Counted from the stretch's first letter, positions 36,195-46,552 are shown. The stretch: 64,000 nucleotides of DNA from Methyloceanibacter stevinii (GCF_001723355.1 NZ_LPWE01000011.1:372001-436000), one strand, 5' to 3'. Made by a program: numbers and translations. The notes: a model not told the origin generated them from the letters alone.

Positions 36195-36875
36195 CTATGA
36201 ACGGGGCCGGTCCTCGATCTCCAGCGTCACGATCCGCGCCAACAGTGTCGCGGGATAGAGCTGTCCGACCATGGCTTCCACCAAGACAAGGCTTCGCGCG
36301 ACAGGATGCAGTGCCGTGATGTCGCCCGAGCCGATTCCCGTCAGCGCCCCGAAGCTGAAATAGATCATCGTGTCCGCCAGAGACGCACTGTCCTTTACGA
36401 TATAACCGGAGAAGGCATTCTCGGACGCGGCGCCGATGAACGTGAAGATCGCGCTGAATGCTAGACCGATGACGAGATAGAGCAGGATAGCGCCCACCAC
36501 CCGGTGATAGGTCACACGTCCGGGTGCGAAAACCACGCGTCCCACTTCGCTCATGAGCGCCAGGCTGATCAGCAGCCATGCCGTCGCATCGAGATACACA
36601 TCGACCATAGAGGGATGGAAGTGACGGCGAACCGAGGCGATGGCCGCGAGCACGAGGGCGATCAGCAGAGCCCAGAGCGCGAGGCGTTTCCCGGACAGGA
36701 CAAGGACCGCGCCGGTGAGAACGGTCACGAGTGCGAACCCGATTTCTTGTATGCCGGGAATTCTCTCGGCGCGAAGGGGCGCGAGGACGAAGATCAACAC
36801 TGCAAGCAAGATGGTCAACGCCGTAAGCAGTGGGTCTTGCCACCGCTCCCGCAGTTCGCTCATGCTCCGAACCAT
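36195..36875 (-). CDS. Ion-channel-type membrane protein with atypical selectivity filter
   Basis: 226 aa with about six membrane segments; the last two flank a pore loop as in two-helix potassium channels. The filter reads TGIGSGD where TVGYGD is standard (GALTGIGSGDITALHP). The final helix is SLVLVEAMVGQLYPATLLAR, as in ion-channel-domain proteins of bacteria. The filter makes potassium selectivity uncertain. Confidence 0.75.
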   Translation of the reverse strand: MVRSMSELRERWQDPLLTALTILLAVLIFVLAPLRAERIPGIQEIGFALVTVLTGAVLVLSGKRLALWALLIALVLAAIASVRRHFHPSMVDVYLDATAWLLISLALMSEVGRVVFAPGRVTYHRVVGAILLYLVIGLAFSAIFTFIGAASENAFSGYIVKDSASLADTMIYFSFGALTGIGSGDITALHPVARSLVLVEAMVGQLYPATLLARIVTLEIEDRPRS

Positions 36876-36959
36876 AGCGTTTCCCCAATTCCCTGATCAC
36901 GCCGGCGGCGGACGCGCGGTACGCGACCGGACTATACTAGGCGTTGGGCCGTCGGGGGA

Positions 36960-38303
36960 GTGATGCAGGCAAGTCAGAGCGAAGAAGATGTGGGCGCGAG
37001 CGCGCTGCGCGCTGCCGCCCAGTTGCGCATCCTCGTCCTTGGCGGGACGGGCTTGATTGGCGCGGCGGTGTCGGCGCGCCTCCGCTCTGATGGTCATGAC
37101 GTGATCAGGCTGGCGCGTTCCATCCCCTCGCGCACGGACCGGGCCGGAGCGATCGCAGCCGATATCGCAAAGCTCACCCAGGAAGAGGATTGGCTTCCGT
37201 ACCTCGAGGGCGTCGATGCCGTCGTCAATTGTGCCGGTGCCCTCCAGGACAGTGCTCAAGACTCGACGGCGGGCGTCACCGCGATGGGATGGGCGCGCTG
37301 TTCAGGGCATGTGTCGCGCGGCAGGTGCGGCGCGATCCAGATTTCGGCGATCGGCGTCGACCGCCCGAACCCGACGGCGTTTTCCCGCACCAAGAGCGAA
37401 GGCGACACGCTTCTTATGGGCAGCGACCTCGATTGGGTGATCCTGCGTCCGGTCGTGGTGATCGGCCGCGCGGCCTTCGGCGGGAGTGCGCTGCTGCGGG
37501 CGCTCGCCGCGTTTCCCGTCCTGGCGGTACCGGCGGATGCAAGACCGTTCCAAACGGTTCAACTCGACGATCTGACGGAATCGGTGGCCTTTTTCCTGAA
37601 GCCGGAGGCGCCGTCGAAACTGACGCTGGAGGTCGCGGCGCCTGATCTCTTGCGGTTCGAAGAGGTCGTCGCCTCGTTCCGCAGATGGTTCGGTTGGAAG
37701 CCGGCCAGGATCGTTCGCGCGCCGAAAGCGCTCGAGCGCCTCGTCTACGGTCTGGGCGATGCAGTCAGCTGGCTTGGCTGGCGTCCGCCGCTGCGCAGCA
37801 CCGCCAGGCTGGAGATCGAGCGCGGCGCCGTCGGCGATCCCAGCGACTGGATGAAGACAACCGGCATCGATCCGATATCCTTCCAGGACGGGCTCGCGGC
37901 CGAACCGCCATCGGTTCAGGAGAAGTGGTTTGCGCGCCTCTATCTTCTAAAGCCGGTGGTCCTGGGCGTCTTGGCCCTGTACTGGGTCCTCACGGGGCTG
38001 ATTGCGCTTGGCCCCGGATGGCAGGGAGCGTTGGACCCGCTGAATGCAGCCGCGCCGGCGCCGCCGGGCCATGGCTGGGTCGTCGCGGGTTCGGTGGCCG
38101 ATATCGCGATCGGGCTCGGGACCGCCTACCGGCGGACGGCGCGTGTTGCGCTTTGGGCCGCGCTGGGGCTTTCCGCTGCCTATCTCGTGGCCGGGACGAT
38201 CCTTCTGCCCGCGCTATGGGTCGATCCGCTGGGGCCGCTCGTGAAGGTCATTCCGATTGTCGTGCTGACCCTCGTCGCCCTGATGATCCTGGAAGAGCGC
38301 TGA
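36960..38303 (+). CDS. Atypical short-chain dehydrogenase with C-terminal DoxX-like domain (internal frame swap)
   Basis: 447 aa as read. NAD(P)-binding Rossmann start ILVLGGTGLIGAAVSARLRS, then YRF-like epimerase body (QISAIGVDRPNPTAFSRTKS) to about residue 290 and four membrane segments of a DoxX-like domain (LLKPVVLGVLALYWVLTGLI onward). Residues about 105-125 (TAMGWARCSGHVSRGRCGA) do not fit; the +1-shifted reading of the same bases gives HRDGMGALFRACVARQVRR, which does. Two compensating indels near 37276 and 37333 explain this. The next gene overlaps its stop by one base. Confidence 0.82.
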   Translation: MMQASQSEEDVGASALRAAAQLRILVLGGTGLIGAAVSARLRSDGHDVIRLARSIPSRTDRAGAIAADIAKLTQEEDWLPYLEGVDAVVNCAGALQDSAQDSTAGVTAMGWARCSGHVSRGRCGAIQISAIGVDRPNPTAFSRTKSEGDTLLMGSDLDWVILRPVVVIGRAAFGGSALLRALAAFPVLAVPADARPFQTVQLDDLTESVAFFLKPEAPSKLTLEVAAPDLLRFEEVVASFRRWFGWKPARIVRAPKALERLVYGLGDAVSWLGWRPPLRSTARLEIERGAVGDPSDWMKTTGIDPISFQDGLAAEPPSVQEKWFARLYLLKPVVLGVLALYWVLTGLIALGPGWQGALDPLNAAAPAPPGHGWVVAGSVADIAIGLGTAYRRTARVALWAALGLSAAYLVAGTILLPALWVDPLGPLVKVIPIVVLTLVALMILEER

Positions 38304-38782
38304 TGCTGACCTATCTCGCGCTCAAATACGTCCACATCATCGGGGCTTGCGTGCTGTTGGGGACCGGCGCGGGCATCGCCTTCTTCATGCTGATGGCCCA
38401 TCGCACCAAGGATCCGGCGGTTATCGCCGGGGTAGCGCGCATCGTGGTGATTGCCGACTTGGTCTTCACGGCGACGGCCGTCGTTCTGCAGCCGCTCACG
38501 GGCCTCGCACTCGCCTGGCAGGCGGGCTACGCGCTCCATCAAGGATGGATCGTCCTGTCCGTCCTTCTATATCTGCTGATCGGCGCGCTATGGGTGCCCG
38601 TGGTGTGGATGCAGCTCCGGATGCGGGATTTAGCGGCATCGGCGGTGCGCGCGGGCACGCCCCTTCCGCCGCAGTACCACGCGCTGTTTCGCTGGTGGTT
38701 CGCGTTCGGGATTCCGGCCTTCGCGGCGGTGCTCATCATCGTTTGGCTGATGATCGCCCGGCCGGCGCTGGGGCTTCATTGA
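38303..38782 (+). CDS. DUF2269 family membrane protein
   Basis: 159 aa; the ATG at 38303 shares its A with the TGA of the upstream gene. Four membrane helices, starting LTYLALKYVHIIGACVLLGT, with TGLALAWQAGY. It is commonly paired with the dehydrogenase/DoxX protein just upstream; function unknown. Confidence 0.86.
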   Translation: MLTYLALKYVHIIGACVLLGTGAGIAFFMLMAHRTKDPAVIAGVARIVVIADLVFTATAVVLQPLTGLALAWQAGYALHQGWIVLSVLLYLLIGALWVPVVWMQLRMRDLAASAVRAGTPLPPQYHALFRWWFAFGIPAFAAVLIIVWLMIARPALGLH

Positions 38783-39095
38783 GCCGCCCGAAAACGCCAT
38801 GCCCGGCAGGCTGATCCGCTCACGGGCCACAGGGGCTGAAATCTCGTGGTCCAGCCTCGCTAACGTCTTAATTTGCGCTTCAAAGTCAAAGGATTCGGCG
38901 CCTGCAGAGGGGAGTCGGCCCTCTCGGGCCCGCGAACCGAGCCCTGGGCATCGCCCCCCGGCTCGTGCTCTAATGGACTGAAGGGGGGCGCGATTCTAGG
39001 ATCTGCGCCGGCCGTCGGCGTGGGCGGTCAAGTTTGGGGGGAAATGCGATGTCGGCGATGCAGCCCATTTCGAGGCCTGGGAGACTCTGCGCCTG
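38783..39095. other. 313-bp intergenic region
   Basis: No gene, terminator or repeat that I can support. Frames crossing it on either strand look like shadows of the exporter gene downstream. Confidence 0.5.
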
Positions 39096-41380
39096 ATGTC
39101 GGCTGGTTTTGGGCTCGAGAGGATTGGGCTTGTTGCCCTGCGCTTTCCGCGCGCGACCCTTCTGCTCATCGTCTTGATTACGCTGCCGCTGGCCTACTTC
39201 TCGACGAAAGTCGGGTTCTCGAGCGATATTCGCGAGATCTTCCGTTCCGGGACCGTCGACTACGCCAAGTTCCAGCTGGTCGAGGAGCAGTATCCGGACA
39301 GCGGCCAGGATGTCCTGCTTCTCATCCGGTCCGACAATCTCTTCACGGTCAAGAATCTCGAGCGCCTGCGCGATCTCCATCTCGAGCTGAGCTTCGCGAA
39401 TGGCGTGCGCGATGTCGTGTCGATGTTTTCGGCCCGCCATCCGCCGGACAATGCCGGCGGCGCCGAGCCGCTCTTCCCTCCGGAGATCACGGAGAAGGAT
39501 TTGCCGGAGGCGAAAGAAGCGATCCTTCACCATCCGCTCGTGGCCAAAAAGCTCCTGTCGCCGGATGGGCAGACCACGCTCTTCGTGATCGCGATGCAGC
39601 CTTACCCGGATATCGACGACTTGCGCGTCGTGGCGAGTGAGTTGCGCGATGTGACGGAGCGCATGCTCGAAGGAACCGACATGACGGTCCAATATTCGGG
39701 TCTGTCGTTCTTGCGCCTCGAAATTGTCTCATCGCTCATGGCCGACCAGATGACGTTCATCTCCGTCGGGTTCCTGATCGTCCTGCTCATCTCCTGGCTC
39801 TTCTTCCACAGCATCACCTATGTCTGCGTGGCGGCGCTTCCGTCCGTCATCGCTGTGATCTGGCTGGGCGGGATCACGGGTTTGCGCGGAACGGAGGTCG
39901 ACGTCATGAGCGGGGTCGTGCCGGCCCTCGTCATCGTGCTCGTAGTGGCAAGCTCGCTCCATCTTCTCTTCAAGGTCAGACGCGAGCTCGCAGAGGCGCC
40001 GAGGTCTACGAGGCCGTGGACCGGTCCGTGCGCGAGATCGGGCCCGCCTGTGTGCTGGCCTCGCTGACCACGGCAATCGCGCTGTTCTCGCTCACCCTTG
40101 TGCCGCTGAAGATCGTGGCGGGCTTCGGACTCACGGCGGCGATCGGCACGGCGATTGCGTACCTTGTCACCATCACGGTCGTGCCGTCGCTGGCCTTTCT
40201 GCTCTTCAGCCGTGTGAAGAAGAAAAAGTCGCTTGGAAACAAAGCCGATCTAGCCTTCGGCGCGGCAAGCCGTTGTTGCCACGGCGTTGCCCATTTCGCT
40301 TTGGTGCGGCCGCGGCTGGTGCTCGGATGCGGTCTCATCCTCTTGGTCAGCGCCGGCGTGCTCTACGCTCAGATCAGTCCCCGCTATCAATATCGGGAGT
40401 ACCTGCCCGAGCGCAGCCCGGCGCATCTCGCCATGAACGCCATCGACGACCGGCTGGCGGGAACCGAGAATATCTTCGTCCATATTCAGATGCCGCCGGG
40501 CACGCGTATAGACAGCCCCGAAAGCGCGGAGCTCGTGAACAAGGTCGATGGGATCGTCGCCGGTTTGCCTCTGATACGCAGCGTGACGTCGCTCCATGGC
40601 ATCGAAAGTTGGGCGGTTGCCGGCGAAATGACCGAAGATCAATTCTTCGGCCTCCTCCAGGAAGCCAAGACGCCGCTCATGGATAGAATCCTATCGGTGG
40701 ACGACAACTCGACGCTTGTCACCGGGTATTTCCCAGGGACGGATGCCGCGGATCTCCTGCCGGTGGTGAAGGAGCTGGAAAGCAAACTCGATAAGTTGCG
40801 TGCCGCCTATCCGGGGGTGGTCTTCACGGCGACGAGCCTCTCGGTTCTTTCCGCGAAAGCGAGCTACGAGATGATCGCGCAGCTGAACAGAAGTCTTCTT
40901 CTCGCGATCTGCCTCAACATCATGCTTGTCGGTCTGGTGTTCCGGTCGGTGCGCGCGGGCCTCTACTGTGTCTTGCCCAATCTTCTTCCGATCATGGTCG
41001 TCGCCGGGTTCCTCTATCTCTCCGGGTTGGGCTTGCAGTTCACCAGCGTCGTCGCCTTTACCATCGGATTCGGTATCGCGGTCGACAACACGATCCACAT
41101 TCTCAACTATTACGGCTTGATGCGCTCTCACGGCCGGGCCGTGCGTCCGGCGCTGGAAGAGACGCTGACCACGATTGGGCCGGTTCTGACGGTCGGGACG
41201 GTTGTTTTGATCTCCGGATTCGCCGCAACACTGTTGAGTCAGCTGCCGAATCTGCGTCTTTTCGGCGAAGTCGCCATTATGTTGCTTGCCACGGCCCTGT
41301 TGGCGAACCTACTGATACTCCCCGCAACGATTGCAATCCTGGAAGGTGGTCCGCTAAAGAAGAGCGGATCGCGGCATTGA
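39096..41380 (+). pseudogene. MMPL/RND-family exporter, frame broken once
   Basis: Two overlapping frames form one protein of about 760 aa. First part (to about 39996): membrane helix, periplasmic loop, then a helical bundle ending ALVIVLVVASSLHLLFKVRR. Second part resumes as AEVYEAVDRSVREIGPACVL with FSLTLVPLKIVAGFGLTAAI, the second loop and the last helices. Restoring one G in GAGGCGCC (39993-40000) joins them as ELAEGAEVYEAVDRS. Family members export lipids or other hydrophobic compounds. Confidence 0.82.
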
Positions 41381-41437
41381 TGGCGGATTGGGGGCTTCAG
41401 CCATCATGCTCAGTGGGCAATGAGCGGAGGTACATTT

Positions 41438-41902
41438 ATGCAAGTGATGGGGAACCGTCTTTCGCGCGGGAGTTCGATGGTGCCAGGTCGGGAATTTGCG
41501 CAGGTCACCGGACGCGCGTTTTTTGGGTTCGCACTGCTTGCCCTCATAGTGGCAGTGGCGCCGAATACAGCAGCATCGGCAGCCGCGCTGGCCGGAGAAT
41601 GGAGCGGCGAGGGCACGGTCACCCAGACTGAAGGGCCGACTGAGAAGGTCCGGTGCCGCGTCAGCTATAAGCAGGAAAGCGCCAAGGTCTTCGGTGTCGT
41701 CGCCCAGTGCGCCTCTACGTCGAAGATGATGAAGCAGATCGGCGAACTTCTGGAAGTGCGTCCGGGTGTCTACACCGGCGAATTCATCCTCACGCAGTAC
41801 GACGTCAGCGGCCGGGTCCGCGTTGTCGTCGAGGGTGAAACGCAGACGGTGACGTTCAAGAGCCCGCGGGGCGAAGGCGAAGTCATCCTCAACCGGCGTT
41901 AG
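41438..41902 (+). CDS. Secreted protein of unknown function
   Basis: 154 aa from the ATG at 41438, seven bases after GGAGG; the ATG at 41420 has no ribosome site. Long signal sequence with AFFGFALLALIVAVAPNTAA, cleavage near ASA|AALAG. The mature part begins GEWSGEGTVTQTEGPTEKVR and ends in an antiparallel beta pattern (RVRVVVEGETQTVTFKSPRG), like small beta-barrel or lipocalin-type proteins. Two Cys. It follows the exporter by 57 bp. Confidence 0.72.
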   Translation: MQVMGNRLSRGSSMVPGREFAQVTGRAFFGFALLALIVAVAPNTAASAAALAGEWSGEGTVTQTEGPTEKVRCRVSYKQESAKVFGVVAQCASTSKMMKQIGELLEVRPGVYTGEFILTQYDVSGRVRVVVEGETQTVTFKSPRGEGEVILNRR

Positions 41903-41937
41903 GCTTGCCGCTGGCAGGGGCGTGCCACGCCCAAGGA

Positions 41938-42930
41938 TCACGACCCGTCTGAGGTCGAAACGCCTTTCGCCTTGACCTTGGCCTGCCAGATTTGCGTGTC
42001 GCCCAAGATGAAGAGCACATCGTTCTTCGGGCCGCCAAAGGTGAAGTTGGCGACGCCCGGCGCGGCTATCTCGCCCAGAAGGTCGCCCTCCGGTGAGAAG
42101 ACCTGCACGCCCGTCGCCGACGAGGTGTAGACCCGTCCTTTCGTATCGAGCTTGATCCCGTCCGGGCAGCCCGGCGACACCGTCGCGAACAGTCTGTCGC
42201 CGCGCAGGTGACCGCCCGTGTGCACGTCGAAAGCGCGGATGTGGTGCGGCAGGTTCACGAAATAGGTGCCGGGAGCCTGATTGGCGCCCGTGTCGGTGAT
42301 GTACAGCACGCTTTCGTCGGGTGAGAAGGCGAGGCCGTTCGGCTTGTTGAACGAGTCCGCCACCACGGCCGTTTCGCCGCTCGCGGGGTCGTAGCGATAG
42401 ACATAGGCGCCGATCTTGGCGGCCGGTTTGAAGCCTTGCAGCTCGCCGTAATTGGGATCGGTGAACCACACGGTGCCGTCCGACTTCTCAACGATATCGT
42501 TCGGCGAGTTGAGCGGCATCCCGCGCCAGGAATCGACGATCGTTTTCAGGGCGCGCGTCGCAAGGTCCATCCGGCTGATCCGCGCCCGCTCATCCAGCGT
42601 GCCTTGTTCGCAGATCAGAAGCCGCCCCTTGCGGTCGAGGCACATACCGTTCGCCATGTTCGACGGCTGCCGCACGACCTCGAGCGTGCCCGCTTCGAAG
42701 GGAAACCTGTCGCCCTTCAAGCCAAGCCGCATGATGGCGATGTTCTTGGGGCCCGGTTCCGGCACGGTGGTGAAATACAGCGCGTGTTCGGCGGCGACAT
42801 AGACCGGGCCCTCATGGGCGTTTGTCTCGATCAGGACGCGCCGTTCGAAGTCTTTGCCGAGGACCTTCCGGAATCCGGCCTGGAAGCAGGTGTAGCTGTC
42901 GGCTTCTTGCTTGGCTCTTTCGTCCGTCAT
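41938..42930 (-). CDS. SMP-30/gluconolactonase-family protein
   Basis: 330 aa six-bladed propeller. Metal-site residues of the family are in place: Glu in AHEGPVYV, Asn in LNSPNDIV, and the Asn/Asp in FNKPNGLAFSPDESVLYI and GCPDGIKLD. Probably a sugar-lactone hydrolase; cytoplasmic, as no signal peptide is seen. It is last in a - strand group with an SGNH hydrolase and a PQQ sorbosone dehydrogenase, so a short aldose-to-lactone-to-acid route is a reasonable inference. Confidence 0.88.
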   Translation of the reverse strand: MTDERAKQEADSYTCFQAGFRKVLGKDFERRVLIETNAHEGPVYVAAEHALYFTTVPEPGPKNIAIMRLGLKGDRFPFEAGTLEVVRQPSNMANGMCLDRKGRLLICEQGTLDERARISRMDLATRALKTIVDSWRGMPLNSPNDIVEKSDGTVWFTDPNYGELQGFKPAAKIGAYVYRYDPASGETAVVADSFNKPNGLAFSPDESVLYITDTGANQAPGTYFVNLPHHIRAFDVHTGGHLRGDRLFATVSPGCPDGIKLDTKGRVYTSSATGVQVFSPEGDLLGEIAAPGVANFTFGGPKNDVLFILGDTQIWQAKVKAKGVSTSDGS

Positions 42931-42975
42931 GTCAGACCTCCGTTCGAGCGGCGCGAAAACGCCTATAGCACGCGT

Positions 42976-43605
42976 CTATAACAACGGTTCCACAACCTTG
43001 CTGACCGCGACGCCGAGCGTGCGCTGTGCTTCCGGATCGAGGTGCACGCCGTCGACAGCGCTCACCTTGACGACTTCGCCCGCGTCGAGAAAACCGATGC
43101 CGAAACGCTTGGCGACGGTTTCATAGGCGCCGGCGAGCCCCCGCGAGGTGCCTTGCCCGCCGGAATACATCAGTGACATTTCCGGGCTTAACGATCCAAG
43201 CGGCGGCGGGGCGATCACCACCATCTTCGGCGCTGTGCCGCCAGGGCCTGCCTGGCTCGCGTTCACCGCCCGGACCATCGCCATGAGATTGATGCCGGCC
43301 CGGCCCGCGGTGAGCCCATAGCAGGGCGCACTGTCGTTCGTCCCCAGCATGACCGCGACCACATCGAGCGGCGCATGGCTCTCCAGGAGCGGCGGCAGCA
43401 TCGCCATCCCGTTGCGATAGGGACGCGCGGGATCGTCCGTGGCGAGCGTCCGTGCGTTCAGCCCTTCCTCGACCACCCGGACCCGCCCCTGCAGCGCGGC
43501 TTCCAACGCGCGGGGCCAGCGGTCTTCCGGCGCAAACCGCGTTCCGTCTTTAGGATTGTAGCCCCAGGTGATGGAGTCGCCGAAGCACAGGATGGTTTTC
43601 GTCAC
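42976..43605 (-). CDS. SGNH/GDSL hydrolase
   Basis: 209 aa from the GTG at 43605 behind GGGGAGA. Motifs: block I FGDSITWGYNP (catalytic Ser), GTND, and DGVHLDPEA (catalytic Asp/His). Acts on esters or O-acyl groups; substrate unknown. Between the SMP-30 and sorbosone dehydrogenase genes. Confidence 0.9.
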   Translation of the reverse strand: MTKTILCFGDSITWGYNPKDGTRFAPEDRWPRALEAALQGRVRVVEEGLNARTLATDDPARPYRNGMAMLPPLLESHAPLDVVAVMLGTNDSAPCYGLTAGRAGINLMAMVRAVNASQAGPGGTAPKMVVIAPPPLGSLSPEMSLMYSGGQGTSRGLAGAYETVAKRFGIGFLDAGEVVKVSAVDGVHLDPEAQRTLGVAVSKVVEPLL

Positions 43606-43660
43606 GGATGTCTCCCCGGTCGCTTGGTGCCGCCCAAGTCGGCTTTCGTCAGTCTCGCCG

Positions 43661-44982
43661 TCATTGTGCGGCCGGCGCAACGCGCCAAACAGTATTGCCC
43701 ACATCGTCGGCCACGAGCAGGGCTCCGGTCCGGTCTTCCGCCACGCCGACGGGGCGCCCGTAGGCCTTGCCGTCCGCGCCGAGAAACCCCGTGAGGATGT
43801 CCTCGGGTTCTCCCGACGGCATGCCGCCCTCGAACGGCACGAAGATCACCTTGTAGCCGCTCGGAGGCCGGCGGTTCCAGGACCCGTGCTGGCCGACGAA
43901 GGCGCCGCCCCGGAAGCGCTCGGGGAACAGGTCGCCGGTGTAGAAGGCAAGCCCGAGCGAGGCGGTATGCGGTCCGAGTGCATAGTCGGGCACGATCGCC
44001 GTCTTCACGAGATCGGGGCGCTGCGGCTGGACCCGCGCATCCACGTGGTCGCCGTAATAGCTGTAGGGCCAGCCATAGAAGCCGTTCTCCTGGACTGAGG
44101 TCATGTAATCCGGCACGAGGTCGCTGCCGAGTTCGTCCCGTTCGTTGACCGAGGTCCACAGCGTACCGCTGTCGGGCTGAAATGCGAGACCCACGGGATT
44201 GCGAAGGCCCGACGCGAACAGGCGCGAGGACCCGCTGTCGAGATCGATCTCGTGGATCGCCGCGCGTCCGGCCTCGCTGTCGAAACCGCGTTCGCCAACA
44301 TTGCTGTTGGAGCCTACCGACGCATAGAGCTTCGTGCCGTCAGGGCTGGCGACGATGTTCTTGACCCAGTGGATGTTGACCGGACCGGCGGGGAGCTCCG
44401 CAACCGGTTCGCCCTTTCCGGAAATCTCTGTGTCGCCGGCTCTGTAGGGGAAGCGGACGATGCCGTCGGTGTTCGCCACGTAGAAACTGTCGCCGACGAG
44501 CGCCATGCCGTAGGGCGAATTGAGCCCTGACAGAAACGTCGTGCGCGTCTCGGCCACGCCGTCGCCGTCGCCGTCGCGCAGAAGCGTGATCCGGTTGGGG
44601 CTCTCGACACCGGCACCTGCCCACCACATGCCGAGCTTCATCAGGTGCCCCATAATCCCGTCGGTCATGCCGGGTTGCGGCGGCGCGGCGCTCTCGGCGG
44701 CCAGCACGTCGCCATTGGGGAGGACATAGAGCATGCGCGGATGGTCCAAATCCGAGGCGAAGGCGTTCACTGTCAGGCCGTCCGCGGCTTGCGGTGCCTT
44801 TCCATCCGGCCAGCCTGTCGCTTCGGCGATCACGACCGTGGGCAACGTGGTTTCGACAGGCGGGGGCAATTCAGGGTTCGGGCCGTGCCGGCCGATACGG
44901 GCAAGGTAGCCTCCTCGCCGCAGCCCGGCAGAAGCACGCAAACCAAAGCGGCGAAGAGACCGGTGATCAGACGTCTATGCAT
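43661..44982 (-). pseudogene. PQQ-dependent sorbosone dehydrogenase family lipoprotein, frame broken once
   Basis: The main frame (43661 to about 44884) carries the six-bladed PQQ glucose/sorbosone dehydrogenase fold: [60 protein letters not shown] and [20 protein letters not shown]. Its own upstream end is not a signal peptide. In another frame, an ATG at 44982 starts [20 protein letters not shown] followed by a Cys, a lipoprotein signal, and runs ATLPVSAGT. Adding one C to the CC at 44883-44884 (+ strand) joins the two as [12 protein letters not shown]. Periplasmic membrane-anchored oxidation of an aldose or similar is likely. Confidence 0.82.
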
Positions 44983-45232
44983 GGAGCTTCGGATCCTCGC
45001 GGGCGCCAACTTTGGCCAAACCTGGGCAGGGATGGGACGTCGGCGGTCAAATTGGTGTGAAACGGCCATTAAGTGCTTCGGCTGTTTGGGTTTTTGGGTG
45101 CCCCGCTGCGACATTGCGGCCTTTCAGCCTATGGGACCGTGCAGGCGGGTGAGATAATGTGATAAGCCCCACGGCGAAGTCGTGAATCGCAGTCTTGCGG
45201 GCGACGGTAGTCATCCTCCTCGGATCATTAGA

Positions 45233-46552
45233 ATGCAGCAGAGAAACGAAAGCGCCAAGCGCGAGGCACAGGACTCGAAGGGCGGCAAGCCATCCGTGTC
45301 CGATACGCCGGCATCCAAGCCGCCGTCCGGATCGGAACAGGAAGCGGCCGCGTCGGGCCGTGGCGGCAGACTCCTTTTCATCACGCTGGCTGTGCTGGCC
45401 GTGGCCGGGCTCGTGTACTGGTACATGTCCGCTCCTCAGGAAGCGCAACAGGCAGGCGCTCCCGGCGGCGCGCCGCCCGCGCCACCGGTCACGGTGTCCG
45501 CGCCGCTGGTCGAGACGCTGCGGGAATGGAGTGACTTCACGGGACAGTTCATGGCTCAGGAATCCGTCGAGATCCGCGCCCGAGTCAGCGGCTACCTGGA
45601 ATCGGTCAATTTCAAAGACGGACAATTGGTGAAGAAGGGCGATCTTCTCTTCGTCATCGAGCCGCGTCCGTTCGAAATTGCGCTGGACTCGGCCAAGGCC
45701 GACCTTGTCCAAGCCGAGGCCCAACTCGACCTTGCCAAGGTGCAGCTTGAGCGCACGGCTGAGCTGCATAAGAAAAGCTATGCCTCGGGGCAGACCTTCG
45801 ACGAGCGCGCCGCGGAAGTGAAGAACGCGACGGCGGCTCGCGACAAGGCTCGCGCGGAAGTCGATCAGGCGCAGTTGAACCTTGACTACACGCGCGTTCT
45901 GGCGCCCGTCTCCGGCCGTGTGGGCCGTCACGAAGTGAGTGTCGGCAACCTGGTCGTCGGCGGCCCCGGCGAGACGACGTTGCTCACGACCATTGTTTCG
46001 CTCGATCCGATCTGGCTGATGTTCAACATCAGCGAGGGCGACGGCATGACCTACAAGCGCCTCATCCAGAAAGGCGAGGTGCAGTCCGCCCGCACCAACA
46101 GCGTGGCGGTCGAAGGCCAGCTCATGGACGAGACGGACTGGCCGCTGAAGGGCGCGATCGACTTCGTCGACAACCAATACGACCGTTCCTCCGGCACGAT
46201 CCGCGTCCGCGCATCGTTTCCCAACAAGGACCTGTTCATCACGCCCGGACAGTTCGGCCGCGTGCGCGTGCCCATGTCCCAGGAGAAGCCGACGATGCTC
46301 GTGCCCGACGCCGCCGTGGTCACGGACCAGTCGACAAAACTGCTGTTCACCGTGGCCGAAGACGGGACGGTCGTGCCGAAACCCGTGGAGCTTGGTTCTG
46401 TGACGGATGACGGCTTGCGTGTCGTCCGGAGTGGCATCACCCGCGACGACAAGGTCGTCATCAACGGGTTGTTGAGGGCGCGGCCCGGTCAGAAGGTCAC
46501 GCCGCAGCCCGGCGAAATCAAACCTAAAGGGCAACAGGCCTCCGCTCAATGA
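45233..46552 (+). CDS. RND efflux membrane fusion protein (AcrA-like)
   Basis: 439 aa from the ATG at 45233; a GTG at 45182 would add 17 residues. Cytoplasmic charged head, one membrane helix (LLFITLAVLAVAGLVYWYM), then the lipoyl/hairpin/beta-barrel order of membrane fusion proteins: ARVSGYLESVNFKDGQLVKK, coiled-coil hairpin at about 130-180, LNLDYTRVLAPVSGRVGRHE. No lipobox, so it is anchored by the helix. Its stop overlaps the pump gene (ATGA). Confidence 0.93.
   Translation: MQQRNESAKREAQDSKGGKPSVSDTPASKPPSGSEQEAAASGRGGRLLFITLAVLAVAGLVYWYMSAPQEAQQAGAPGGAPPAPPVTVSAPLVETLREWSDFTGQFMAQESVEIRARVSGYLESVNFKDGQLVKKGDLLFVIEPRPFEIALDSAKADLVQAEAQLDLAKVQLERTAELHKKSYASGQTFDERAAEVKNATAARDKARAEVDQAQLNLDYTRVLAPVSGRVGRHEVSVGNLVVGGPGETTLLTTIVSLDPIWLMFNISEGDGMTYKRLIQKGEVQSARTNSVAVEGQLMDETDWPLKGAIDFVDNQYDRSSGTIRVRASFPNKDLFITPGQFGRVRVPMSQEKPTMLVPDAAVVTDQSTKLLFTVAEDGTVVPKPVELGSVTDDGLRVVRSGITRDDKVVINGLLRARPGQKVTPQPGEIKPKGQQASAQ

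Noticed and set aside
45047-46549. 500-codon frame on the - strand opposite the membrane fusion protein gene
   Set aside because: Composition is Arg/His/Gly-rich with no domain, while the + strand frame is a clear AcrA-like protein.
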